The notes under the pieces: model-generated
What the model was told of the DNA's origin: nothing
Seen by the model: the letters and a program-made list of their open reading frames with translations, nothing else
The model's database searches: none
Translations under genes and position numbers: made by a program
In this document: positions 51,576 to 59,958 of the stretch, in pieces
How the letters are laid out: each line of letters starts with the position of its first letter
Numbering within the stretch: the stretch's first letter is position 1
DNA from: Myxococcales bacterium
GTDB lineage: Bacteria > Myxococcota_A > Polyangia > Haliangiales > Haliangiaceae
Length of the DNA: 64,000 nucleotides
Assembly: GCA_028287135.1 (NCBI GenBank)
Contig: JAQBQE010000002.1
Location: 124,001-188,000 of the forward strand
Direction: 5' to 3'

Positions 51576-54064
51576 CCGCGATGCCGATGGCCCCGATCGA
51601 TGTGAAGGTGATGTCCGAGGACGAGGTCGCGATGCTCGGCACGAGCAGCGAAGCCGGGTTCGGTGCGCTCGAGACCGAGCGCGGTCTGCTTCCGCTGATC
51701 GCGCTCGATGTCGAGGCGCGGGTGGTGGGTGTGGTCGCGTCGATCGAGATCGCGCAGACGTTCGTCAACACGACCGGTACCGCGATCGAGGCGACGTACA
51801 TCTTCCCACTTCCCGACCGCGCCGCGGTCCACCGGTTCCGCATGGAGGTCGGCGGTCGCGTGATCGAGGGTGTGGTCGACGAGCGCGGTGCTGCGCGCGA
51901 GCAGTACGACGAGGCGATCGCCGCCGGTCATCGCGCCGCGATCACCGAGGAGGAGCGCGCCGGCGTGTTCACGTTGCGGGTCGGCAACCTGATGCCCGGG
52001 GAGTCGGCGACGGTACGGCTCTCGTTGATCGGTCCACTCCCCGTCGACGATGGCGAGGTCACGTTCCGGTTCCCGCTGGTCGTGGCACCGCGCTACATCC
52101 CCGGTCGCGGCCTGGGCGGAGACCAGGCGGGTCTCGGCGTCGCCGCAGATACCGACGTCGTGCCGGATGCCTCGCGGATCTCGCCACAGGTCAGCCTCCC
52201 CGGTTGCCCGAACCCCGTGCGACTCGGATTGCGTGTCGCGATCGAGGACCACCACGTTCGCGATGTCGCATCGAGCCTGCACGCGATCACGACGACGCGG
52301 CGGGACGCACAGGTCATCGAGCTCCACCCGGGGAACCGTCTGGATCGAGACTTCATCCTGCGCTGGCGCGTCGCTGGCGGCGAGCTGCGCTCGTCGCTGG
52401 TGTGCGCGGACGATGCGGACGGCGCCGCGGGAACGTTCCTGCTGACGCTGGTCCCGCCGAGCACCACGGCACTCGCCGCGAAGCCGCGCGATGTCGTGTT
52501 CGTGATCGATCGGTCCGGCAGCATGGAGGGCTGGAAGATGGTCGCGGCGCGCCGTGCGGCCGCCCGGATGATCGACACGCTGACCTCGCGCGACCGGTTC
52601 TGCGCGATCGCGTTCGACAACATCGTCGAGCTGCTGCCCGCGTCGACGCTGGTCGATGCCACGGATCGGAATCGGTTCCGTGCGGTCGAGCTGCTCGCGG
52701 CGATCGACTCGCGGGGCGGTACCGAGCTCGCGGAGCCGCTGAAGCGCGCAGCGCATCTGCTCGCCGGTGGGACGGCGGATCGCGAGCGCGTGATCGTGCT
52801 CGTCACCGACGGACAGGTCGGCAACGAGGACCACATCCTGCGCGAGCTGGTGCCCAACCTTCGCAACGTGAAGATGTTCACGCTCGGCATCGATCAGGCA
52901 GTCAACGCCGCGTTCCTCAAGCGGCTCGCCGCTGCCGGTGGCGGGCTGTGCGAGCTCGTCGAGTCCGAGGACCGGCTCGATGCGGTGATGGCCAAGGTCC
53001 ACCGGCGGATCGGCACGCCGATCGCCACGGAGCTCGCGCTGCGTGCGAGTCAGCTCGAGCTCGAGCCCGGCTCGACGACGCCGCACAAGCTCCCCGACGT
53101 CTACGCGGGGGCACCGGTGACGATCTTCGGGCGCTACCGCGGGGCGGCGCCGGCGGGTGCGATGTTCGCGGTGACGGGCACGAGCCTCGGCGATCCGATG
53201 CAGATCACCGTGGCGCGCGCAGGGGAGTCGGCGCCAGCGCCATGGCTCGCAGCGAGCTGGGCGCGTGCCGAGATCCGCGATCTCGAGGACCAGTATGCCG
53301 TTGCCGCGCAGCCCGGTCTCGAGGAGCGGATCGTCGCGGTATCGAAACGGTTCGGCGTGCTGTCGCGGTTCACGGCGTTCCTCGCGGTCGATCGCAGCGA
53401 GATCGTGAACAAGGGTGGGCGGCTCCAGCAGATCGCTCAGCCGGTCGAGTCGCCTGCGGGATGGGCTGACCTCGCGAAGCGCAAGAAGTTGCGAGGTGGC
53501 TCGGTGGTGCCCGCCGCGATGCCGATGATGCCGATGCCGATGTCCCAGCCGGTGATCCGCCCGGCGGTCGCGCCGCCGGGCGGACCGCCGAAGATCTACG
53601 CGCAGGCAGCGCCGATGGGTGCAGCGACCGGAGCGCCGCTGCCCCCGCCACCGCCTTCGCGCGCGTCCGCCCTGGCCGGTGCGGTGACCGGGTTGCTGCG
53701 CTCGCGACGCGAGGACGCGTCGGGTGGGCTGGATCTCGGCCCGCCGGACAGCGGAGGTGCCTACGTGGCGAACCTCGCGACGCTCGCCTGCGAGCTCGAG
53801 GCACAGGCACGTGGTGGTGCCGAGCCGGCAGCGATCCGCGTCGTGCGCCAGCGCCTGACCGAGTGGATCGAGGACGTCCGCTCGGTCGGTGGTCTCGCGG
53901 AGCTCGCGACCGCCGTCGAGGATCTGCTGAAGCGACTCTCCCTCGCGCTCGCGAGCGGTGGCGTCGACCTCGCAGCGGTCGCCGCGATCGCCGTCGAGCT
54001 CGCTGCCCTCGCCGCGGGCGGATCACCCCCGCCTGCGAAGAGCCGGGTGGCGTTCTGGAAGTAG
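51572..54064 (+). CDS. VIT and von Willebrand factor A domain protein
   Basis: 830 aa from ATG 51572 (ribosome site GAGGAGG, overlap with the MerR stop). Residues about 20-155 are a VIT domain (VVGVVASIEIAQTFVNTTG ... YIFPLPDRAAVHRF, VRLSLIGPLPVD). A vWA domain with MIDAS DRSGS (313-317), RGGTELAEPL and VLVTDGQVGN follows at about 305-480, then a beta-rich region, a Pro/Met-rich linker and a helical end (VRQRLTEWIEDVRSVGG). No signal peptide or membrane anchor is visible. VIT-vWA proteins usually mediate protein-protein contacts; its tight MerR control is distinctive. Confidence 0.93.
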   Translation: MTAMPMAPIDVKVMSEDEVAMLGTSSEAGFGALETERGLLPLIALDVEARVVGVVASIEIAQTFVNTTGTAIEATYIFPLPDRAAVHRFRMEVGGRVIEGVVDERGAAREQYDEAIAAGHRAAITEEERAGVFTLRVGNLMPGESATVRLSLIGPLPVDDGEVTFRFPLVVAPRYIPGRGLGGDQAGLGVAADTDVVPDASRISPQVSLPGCPNPVRLGLRVAIEDHHVRDVASSLHAITTTRRDAQVIELHPGNRLDRDFILRWRVAGGELRSSLVCADDADGAAGTFLLTLVPPSTTALAAKPRDVVFVIDRSGSMEGWKMVAARRAAARMIDTLTSRDRFCAIAFDNIVELLPASTLVDATDRNRFRAVELLAAIDSRGGTELAEPLKRAAHLLAGGTADRERVIVLVTDGQVGNEDHILRELVPNLRNVKMFTLGIDQAVNAAFLKRLAAAGGGLCELVESEDRLDAVMAKVHRRIGTPIATELALRASQLELEPGSTTPHKLPDVYAGAPVTIFGRYRGAAPAGAMFAVTGTSLGDPMQITVARAGESAPAPWLAASWARAEIRDLEDQYAVAAQPGLEERIVAVSKRFGVLSRFTAFLAVDRSEIVNKGGRLQQIAQPVESPAGWADLAKRKKLRGGSVVPAAMPMMPMPMSQPVIRPAVAPPGGPPKIYAQAAPMGAATGAPLPPPPPSRASALAGAVTGLLRSRREDASGGLDLGPPDSGGAYVANLATLACELEAQARGGAEPAAIRVVRQRLTEWIEDVRSVGGLAELATAVEDLLKRLSLALASGGVDLAAVAAIAVELAALAAGGSPPPAKSRVAFWK

Positions 54065-54081
54065 GGCTGGTACGACGAAGC

Positions 54082-54849
54082 GTGTGGCGGTGTTGCATCG
54101 TGCTCGCGCTCGTCGCGTGTTCGCGACCTCGGACCCGTGACGAGCGGGTCGCGAGCGTCGCGCCCGAGCCCGCGATCCGGGTGGCAGCGGACACCGTCGA
54201 CGCCGGCGCGATCGATGCGGGTGCGGTCGATGCCGTGTCGATCGATGCCGCGCCGGCGCTCGTGATCGTCGATGCGCCGATGGTGTGGTCGGAGCGCCGC
54301 GCAGAGCTCACGCTCGCGTACCGGCGGGCGCACAGTGATGCGGACGCGACCGGCCTCGAGATCGAGCCACGCGTGATCGTGCTGCACTACACGGGCGGCA
54401 GCTCTGCGAGGTCGACGCGGCGCTACTTCGACAACGTCGAGATCGAGGCGAGCCGCAAGGCGCTCCGGCGCGCGGGGCGGGTCAACGTGTCCTCGCACTA
54501 CGTCGTCGATCGGGACGGAACGATCTTTCGCCTCCAGCCCGACACCCGGTTCGCACGTCACTGCATCGGGCTCAATCACGTGGCGATCGGGATCGAGAAC
54601 GTCGGAGACCAGGACCACTGGCCGCTGACGCCCGCGCAGGTCACGGCGAACATCGCACTGGTGCGCGAGCTCGCGAGGACGCATGCGATCACGCACCTGC
54701 TCGGTCATCACGAGGTGATGAAGTTCCGCGACCACGCGTATTTTCGGGAGCTCGATCGCGGTTACCACAACGACAAGCCGGACCCCGGCGCAGCGTTCAT
54801 GACGAAGGTCCGCGTGGGCGTCGACGATCTCGGCCTGCAGGGGCTGTGA
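54082..54849 (+). CDS. N-acetylmuramoyl-L-alanine amidase lipoprotein
   Basis: 255 aa from GTG 54082, giving a short signal WRCCIVLALVACSRP with lipobox LVAC. After a Val/Asp/Ala linker (about 30-75) comes an Amidase_2 domain: VIVLHYTGGSS (first zinc His), NVSSHYVVDRDGTIFRL, HCIGLNHVAIGIENVG and LGHHEVM. It would cleave peptidoglycan stem peptides, attached to the membrane. It is 17 bp after the VIT-vWA gene and probably in the same operon. A second His near the end is not certain. Confidence 0.85.
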   Translation: MWRCCIVLALVACSRPRTRDERVASVAPEPAIRVAADTVDAGAIDAGAVDAVSIDAAPALVIVDAPMVWSERRAELTLAYRRAHSDADATGLEIEPRVIVLHYTGGSSARSTRRYFDNVEIEASRKALRRAGRVNVSSHYVVDRDGTIFRLQPDTRFARHCIGLNHVAIGIENVGDQDHWPLTPAQVTANIALVRELARTHAITHLLGHHEVMKFRDHAYFRELDRGYHNDKPDPGAAFMTKVRVGVDDLGLQGL

Positions 54850-54880
54850 GCGGCGCACAGGGGAGGGTGCCCCTGCGAGA

Positions 54881-55283
54881 GAGCCGCAACGACGCAATGG
54901 ACGCAAAGCCGACTTGTTTGGGGCTTCGCCCGGCGCGGCGTGCGCCACTGAACCTGAACCGCAGAGCATGCCCAGACACAGAGAGCTTCTGGGCTTCGCC
55001 GTTCGGTCGTGTGCCCACGGGGCGTGTGCCCCGGATCTCGAACCGCCAGGTCGCCGCGGACGCCAGCGGAGCGCAGAGAACGCACGTTCCGGTTCGGGGA
55101 GATGATCTTCCTTTCTTCTGGCGTCCGCGGCGCCTTGGCGGTTGATCTCCGTGCGCCCATCCCGCACCGCGAAGCGAACAAGATCTCTGCGTCTGGGCGT
55201 GCTCTGCCGTTAGATCGGGGGCACACGCCTGGGGCGACGCCCGAAAGTTTCTCGGCTTTGCGTCCTCTGCGTCTTTGCGGCTC
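54881..55283. repeat. Nested imperfect inverted repeat cluster (about 400 bp)
   Basis: The 470-bp space between convergent genes contains no supported gene but three nested inverted pairs: 54881-54913 with 55251-55283 (29/33 identical), 54957-54984 with 55184-55211 (25/28), and 55041-55066 with 55118-55143 (24/26). Left and right members keep nearly the same spacing, so the whole can fold into one long hairpin. Each element has an ACCGC...GACGC-like theme, as in dispersed repeats of other genomes (inference). Confidence 0.85.
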
Positions 55284-55319
55284 AGCTCCGGAGAGACCCG
55301 GGCACCGGCACCACCCGCC

Positions 55320-57875
55320 TCAGCGGCCGGCGCGCTTCGCGAGCTTCTTCAGCGTCGTGTGGACCGACAGGTTGCTCTGCTTGGGCGTGATCTTCTGGGT
55401 ATCGGCGGTGAAGCCGTCCTTCTTGATCGTCAGCGTCGACAGCTCGAACGCGGGCAGCTTGACCGTGGTCGGCGTGAACCCCATCGGCTTGGACCCGACG
55501 GTGATCGCTGCACCCGCGGGTGTCGAGCTGACCTTGACGGAGAACGTCACGCGCGCGAGCACGATCTTGACGGGCTTCTGACCGACCGGCTTCGGCGTCA
55601 CAGCGCGGGACTGTGCGACGTAGCGAGCCTTGCGCAGCGTGACCTTGGTCCCGACCGAGCAGGGCAGGGTCAGCGCGGACGGCGTCGTGCCGACCACGGC
55701 CTTGTCGATCAGGATCTCTGCACCGGCGGGCGCACTCGAGATCGTGACCTTGCAATCGGTCGGCTCGACCGCGACTGCGGTCGCCGCATCGACGACGGGA
55801 ACCTCGACCTGCGCGCCGGCATCGGCCGGTGGTGCTGGCACCACGACGGCCTGCGTATCGGGCTCCTGCTTGTCGGGCGCGGGCGGGACCGGCTCGCTGG
55901 GCTTGATCGGCTCGCTCGGTGTCACCGGGGTGACCACGGGCTCGGTCGTCGATGCCTTCGTGCCGCCGAGCATGACCACCGCGACGATGGCGAGCACCAC
56001 GACGGCGACGGCGCTGGCGAGGATCACCATCATCCGCTTGCCACGACCGGCATCGGGCACGAGAGGGGCGGAGCCCGTCGAGTAGGCGGCACTGTCCGCG
56101 AACACTTCGCTCCCGGCGCTACCCACACTCGCGGGCTGCGGCTGCGCGTCGAACCCGTGCGTCGAACGGCCCGACACGAGGTTCGCGAGCGGCGCGACCA
56201 TCGCGGGCGCCTGCGACGGAATCGGCATCAAGCCATCGGAACCGACCATCGACATCGGCTGCGCGATCGCGGGCGGCGATGGGAGCGCGGGATCGTCGAC
56301 CTCCTCGTCGGGATCGAGGGTCGGCATCGCCGACAGCGGCTCGATCAGCGTTGGATCGATCTGGACCTTGGGACCGGCATCGTCGGGAAGCTCGGTCTGC
56401 GCGCGTGCGTTCGAGTCAAGGGGACGTGAGCTGGCGACGGCGAGCACCGGTGGACCGGGCGGCAGCTCGCCGGCGGGACGCTTCTCGATCTTTGACGGCT
56501 CGCCCCATCCATCCGGCGTCGACGGATCGAGTGCGATCAGCCAGTCGCCGGTCGGCGGACCCGCGGGACTCGGCGGCTTCTCGCCACGTAGGGTCGGCGT
56601 GATCGTCGGACCGTTGGCGCCGGGCGTCATCGTCCAGTCGCCACTCGGCGTTGGCTCCTCCACGTTCAGCGCGCGTAGTGCCTGCGGGGGCTCGGTCTTG
56701 CTCAGAGCATCGACATCGTCGAACGCGTCACCACGAACCGTGAGCGAATGCCGTGCGGCGGTGGGCTTCTGCACCTGCATCTCGGACGTGTCGCGGCTCT
56801 CCTCCTCGCTGGGGATCCGCAACGCGGGCGCGGCGGGGAGGACCATCACGCCGGAAGGAACGACGGCGACACCCATCACCGTCTTGCGCTCGCGCGGCTT
56901 CGGCTTCGCAGGAACCGGTTCCGGCGGAAGCGGCTCGGGCGCCTCCACAGGAACCGTGGTGTCGGAGAGCGCGTCGGGGATTGCGTCGTCGACCTGCGGA
57001 ATCGCGGTGAGGTCGGTCGGCTCGTTGACCTCGATCTCCGGCACTACCCGGCGCTCCGCAACGATCGGCGGCGCGGGCTGCTGCACGATCGGCATCGGTG
57101 CGGCGGGCGTCGGTGCGGCGGGCGTCGGGGGCTTGGTCCCGCGCATCGTCACGCTGAGATCGGCCTTGCCCGTGGAGGTCAGGTCGACAGCCGGCGCGGG
57201 GCCCCGCCTCGTCTGCAGAAGATCGGCGCCGGCGGCCGGCGTCGGTGGCTTCGCGAGCGGCTGGACTCCGAGGGTCGTCGACATCGGCGGTCGCACGACG
57301 GGCATGGGCGGAACCGTCGGTGCCTTGATCCGCCCCGAGCCAGGTCCCATCGGCGGGATGGTGGGCACGACGAACTTCTGGCTCGCGTTCTTCGGGGGGA
57401 TGGTGTCCGCGTTGTCGGTCGTGCCGAGCTCACCGATTGCGACGCACTCCGCGAGCGCGTTGACAGCATCGATCCGACCGGACGGAGCCGGCGGTGTCGC
57501 TCGCGGCGCGGCAGGAATCTGGGCCGACCGCGGTGGCACGCTCGGGGGCAGTGGCTTGAGCGCGAGGCGCGCCTTCTCGAGCTCGCCGAGTGTCGTCTTG
57601 CTCGGCTCGTCGGGGAGGGTGAACTTCAACGTCATCCCGATCCGGCCATAGAGCACCGACGGCGTCCGCGCGGAGCTCACGACCTCGGCGTCGCCCTCGA
57701 CCATGACGCCGCCGTCCTTGAGGGTCAGCGCGAACCGCGCCTTCTTCCCCGACGGTAGTGGCTCGGCGAGAGGGACGAAGACCACGCCGTTGCGATCCGC
57801 GTAGCGCCTGAACGCCGCCACGAACTCCTCGCCCGAAGCACAGGCCGAGACCAGGTAGATCGGGACCCCAGTCAC
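55320..57875 (-). CDS. PilZ-like, single-TM, PEGA-domain protein
   Basis: 851 aa from GTG 57875 with TACACT ending 9 nt upstream. Residues about 1-105 form a PilZ-like domain (EEFVAAFRRYADRNGVVFVP, LTLKDGGVMVEGDAEVVS). A 500-residue Pro/Ala-rich disordered region follows, then one transmembrane helix (about 612-634, MMVILASAVAVVVLAIVAVV). The C-terminal 145 residues hold two PEGA repeats (ISSAPAGAEILIDKAVVGTT, VSSTPAGAAITVGSKPMGFT). PEGA domains often sit on the outer side of signalling or surface proteins. The PilZ-like part could bind cyclic di-GMP, but the key Arg/Asp motifs are not clear. Confidence 0.8.
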   Translation of the reverse strand: MTGVPIYLVSACASGEEFVAAFRRYADRNGVVFVPLAEPLPSGKKARFALTLKDGGVMVEGDAEVVSSARTPSVLYGRIGMTLKFTLPDEPSKTTLGELEKARLALKPLPPSVPPRSAQIPAAPRATPPAPSGRIDAVNALAECVAIGELGTTDNADTIPPKNASQKFVVPTIPPMGPGSGRIKAPTVPPMPVVRPPMSTTLGVQPLAKPPTPAAGADLLQTRRGPAPAVDLTSTGKADLSVTMRGTKPPTPAAPTPAAPMPIVQQPAPPIVAERRVVPEIEVNEPTDLTAIPQVDDAIPDALSDTTVPVEAPEPLPPEPVPAKPKPRERKTVMGVAVVPSGVMVLPAAPALRIPSEEESRDTSEMQVQKPTAARHSLTVRGDAFDDVDALSKTEPPQALRALNVEEPTPSGDWTMTPGANGPTITPTLRGEKPPSPAGPPTGDWLIALDPSTPDGWGEPSKIEKRPAGELPPGPPVLAVASSRPLDSNARAQTELPDDAGPKVQIDPTLIEPLSAMPTLDPDEEVDDPALPSPPAIAQPMSMVGSDGLMPIPSQAPAMVAPLANLVSGRSTHGFDAQPQPASVGSAGSEVFADSAAYSTGSAPLVPDAGRGKRMMVILASAVAVVVLAIVAVVMLGGTKASTTEPVVTPVTPSEPIKPSEPVPPAPDKQEPDTQAVVVPAPPADAGAQVEVPVVDAATAVAVEPTDCKVTISSAPAGAEILIDKAVVGTTPSALTLPCSVGTKVTLRKARYVAQSRAVTPKPVGQKPVKIVLARVTFSVKVSSTPAGAAITVGSKPMGFTPTTVKLPAFELSTLTIKKDGFTADTQKITPKQSNLSVHTTLKKLAKRAGR

Positions 57876-57884
57876 CAGGGCTGA

Positions 57885-57890
57885 AGTGTA
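57885..57890 (-). promoter_or_regulatory. -10-like hexamer TACACT for the PEGA gene
   Basis: Minus-strand TACACT (57890-57885) ends 9 nt before GTG 57875, downstream of the histone-gene terminator. Confidence 0.5.
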
Positions 57891-57904
57891 AGCCGGCTCG
57901 GCCG

Positions 57905-57948
57905 AAAATGCGACGGGCGCCGCGGGTCTAGACCCGGCGGCGCCCGTC
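57905..57948 (-). terminator. Terminator of the histone gene
   Basis: Starting 14 nt after the stop of the histone gene, a 17-bp nearly perfect stem (one bulged base; arms 57948-57931 and 57928-57912) with a two-base tip is followed on the minus strand by CATTTT. It should isolate this small gene from the PEGA gene. Confidence 0.85.
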
Positions 57949-57962
57949 AGCAAGCGTCTGAA

Positions 57963-58193
57963 TCAGAAGATCATGAAATCGTGAGCGCGGACCGTCTTGC
58001 GGCCGTTCTCGGTCGCGCGGCGCGCGGCCTGGTGGATCAGCCACCCGACGTAGCCATTGAGACCCTCGAGGGCGTCACCGGCGGTGTTGCAGCCTGCGTC
58101 CTTGAGCATCTGCTTGACCTTGGAGCTGACGAGCAGCATCTCAGTCGGCTTGCTCGCGCCGCCCGACTTTCCACCCTTCTTCGCTTTTGCCAT
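57963..58193 (-). CDS. Bacterial histone-fold protein
   Basis: 76 aa from ATG 58193 with a good ribosome site (AGGGAG, about 8 nt upstream). A 17-residue Lys/Gly-rich tail (MAKAKKGGKSGGASKP) precedes a single histone fold: helix 1 VSSKVKQMLKDAG, helix 2 AGDALEGLNGYVGWLIHQAA, and the hallmark loop/helix 3 ENGRKTVRAHDFMIF with its Arg-Asp clamp. It resembles the bacterial histone Bd0055 of Bdellovibrio (established). It probably binds DNA as a dimer. Short monocistronic unit with its own terminator; the sequence is less extreme in composition than its neighbours. Confidence 0.87.
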   Translation of the reverse strand: MAKAKKGGKSGGASKPTEMLLVSSKVKQMLKDAGCNTAGDALEGLNGYVGWLIHQAARRATENGRKTVRAHDFMIF

Positions 58194-58218
58194 CTGATTC
58201 TCCCTGCAGAAATGTTGT

Positions 58219-58241
58219 GAGGTGCGTTCTTTTGGCACCTC
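58219..58241. promoter_or_regulatory. Inverted repeat in the upstream region of the histone gene
   Basis: GAGGTGC and GCACCTC are perfect 7-bp arms 9 nt apart, 26 nt upstream of the histone ATG. It could be an operator or an mRNA leader hairpin. Confidence 0.55.
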
Positions 58242-58305
58242 TGTCAGACGATGAAAAGGCCCACTGCCGAATTTCGGGCACTACGGGCGGGCTGCGGCCG
58301 TTCCG

Positions 58306-59820
58306 CTAGCGGTCGAGCTTCAACACGAATGTGTCGGGCTTCGGAATTCGATCACCATCGGCACGCTTCGATTCGAGCGCAGGTGACACAGCATCGAACG
58401 TGAAGCGGTAGATGCCCGCGATGTACGCCGCACCGTTCGCATCGATCGCGACGGCACGTCCCTTGTCGATGTCCTTGTCGCCGAACCGTTGTGCCCAGAT
58501 CACCGCGCCCTTCGGGTCGAGCTTGAGTGCGAACACGTCGCCGTTGCCCTTGCTCGTCAAGGGCCCGGTGCCGAAGTCGATCGCCTTCTGGAACACGCCG
58601 GTCATCACGATGTTGCCCGCCGGATCGGATGCGACGCCGAACCCGATGTCCTCGCGCTCGGCGCCGTACGTGTGCGCCCACTCGAGCTTGCCCGACGGTG
58701 TGAACCGCGCGACGAAGATGTCGGACTCGCCGCTGGACCGGTGATGGTCGCCGTCGCCGAACGACGCGCTCTTGTCGAACGAACCGACCATCGTGATGTA
58801 ACCGGCCGGATCGATCGTCACGCCACCGGCGACGTCGTTGAACGCGTTGCCGAACCGTGACGACCACAGGTGATCGCCATTGAGGTCGTACTTCGCGAGC
58901 ACGACGTCGTTGTCGGACCCGCCGCCTGCGATCAACTTGTTCTTGCCTCCCCAGTCGGAGACATCCTTGAACTGCCCCTGGATGACGATGTTGCCCTGCG
59001 CGTCGACCGCGACATGCGTGATCGTATCCGCGTACTCGCCGCCGAACTGCTTGACCCATTCGAGGTCACCGCTCGCGGCGAGCTTGATCAGCATCGCGTC
59101 GGTCGCGCCGCGCGTCTTCAGCGAGACCTGACCGAACTGCGCCGTGTTCGAGAACGAACCGCCGATGATCCAGCCGCCGTCGGGGGCGGGGACCACGGCG
59201 TTGGCACCGTCGGAGTCGATGCCGCCGAAGTTCCAGGTCCACACGATCCCGCCGTCCTTGTCGAACGCGGCGACGAACGCGTCGTCGGATCCAGCCGACT
59301 TCTTCGTGAACTCGCCCAGCTTGATCTCGTCGAGGAAGTTGCCGACGACGACGACCGTGTCACCGCGGACGGCGACCGCGTTCGTGGTGTCATCGCGCTG
59401 GCCGCCGAACGTCTGAGCCCAGGCGATCTTGCCGTCGGTCCCGATCTTGACCAGGTAGGCGTCCGACGCGGGCGTCTTGGGATCCTTGGATGCGACGGTC
59501 TTCTTGCCGATCGTGCCGCCGAAATCGATCTCGGCGTCGAGCAGGCCGACGACGTAGACCTCGCCCGCGGGGGTGACGGCGATCTCTCTCGCGCTATCGA
59601 TCCCGAGGCCACCGAAGCCGGTGGCCTGCAGCGGCTTGCCGGTCGCTCCACCGGGATCCGCGACGAGCGGTGGCAGCGGCTTGGTGTCGACAGGCTTCTT
59701 CACCTGCGGGGCGGTCTCGGTGACCTTGGGCTCGGCAGGCTTTGTCTGGTCGGCTTCCTTCTTCGAGCAGGCAGACACCCCGAGCAGGCTCACAGCGATG
59801 ACGATCGAGGACGAGCGCAT
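58306..59820 (-). CDS. SBBP-type beta-propeller lipoprotein
   Basis: 504 aa; ATG 59820 gives MRSSSIVIAVSLLGVSACSK with lipobox VSAC. A Lys/Pro/Thr linker is followed by about nine repeats of roughly 45 residues with the pattern GNIVxxGxF...DFG...D.FvakfdxxGxxxWaxxFGg (examples: VYVVGLLDAEIDFGGTIG, NIVMTGVFQKAIDFGTG), the SBBP/beta-propeller type of secreted proteins. Probably an exported surface or binding protein. Upstream is a 138-bp divergent region shared with the HEAT-cyclophilin gene. Confidence 0.82.
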   Translation of the reverse strand: MRSSSIVIAVSLLGVSACSKKEADQTKPAEPKVTETAPQVKKPVDTKPLPPLVADPGGATGKPLQATGFGGLGIDSAREIAVTPAGEVYVVGLLDAEIDFGGTIGKKTVASKDPKTPASDAYLVKIGTDGKIAWAQTFGGQRDDTTNAVAVRGDTVVVVGNFLDEIKLGEFTKKSAGSDDAFVAAFDKDGGIVWTWNFGGIDSDGANAVVPAPDGGWIIGGSFSNTAQFGQVSLKTRGATDAMLIKLAASGDLEWVKQFGGEYADTITHVAVDAQGNIVIQGQFKDVSDWGGKNKLIAGGGSDNDVVLAKYDLNGDHLWSSRFGNAFNDVAGGVTIDPAGYITMVGSFDKSASFGDGDHHRSSGESDIFVARFTPSGKLEWAHTYGAEREDIGFGVASDPAGNIVMTGVFQKAIDFGTGPLTSKGNGDVFALKLDPKGAVIWAQRFGDKDIDKGRAVAIDANGAAYIAGIYRFTFDAVSPALESKRADGDRIPKPDTFVLKLDR

Positions 59821-59945
59821 GACCGTCACGATGTCACGCGGGGCAGATCGCAGCAACGGTCAACACGAGCGGTTTGTCGTCGGAGATTTCGTGGGAACCG
59901 CGCACGCGTCCCGTTGTCTGAGCGGCGCCGCGCGGACGAAGCGAG

Positions 59946-59951
59946 TACGAT
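59946..59951 (+). promoter_or_regulatory. -10-like hexamer TACGAT, selects start 59959
   Basis: TACGAT overlaps the alternative ATG at 59950 and ends 7 nt before ATG 59959, which argues for the second ATG as the real, leaderless start. Confidence 0.5.
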
Positions 59952-59958
59952 GCGCGGC

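Noticed and set aside
54850..55320. Several open frames of 90-190 codons in the inverted-repeat region
   Set aside because: They arise from the repeat elements; sequences are Arg/Pro/Ala-rich and lack start signals.
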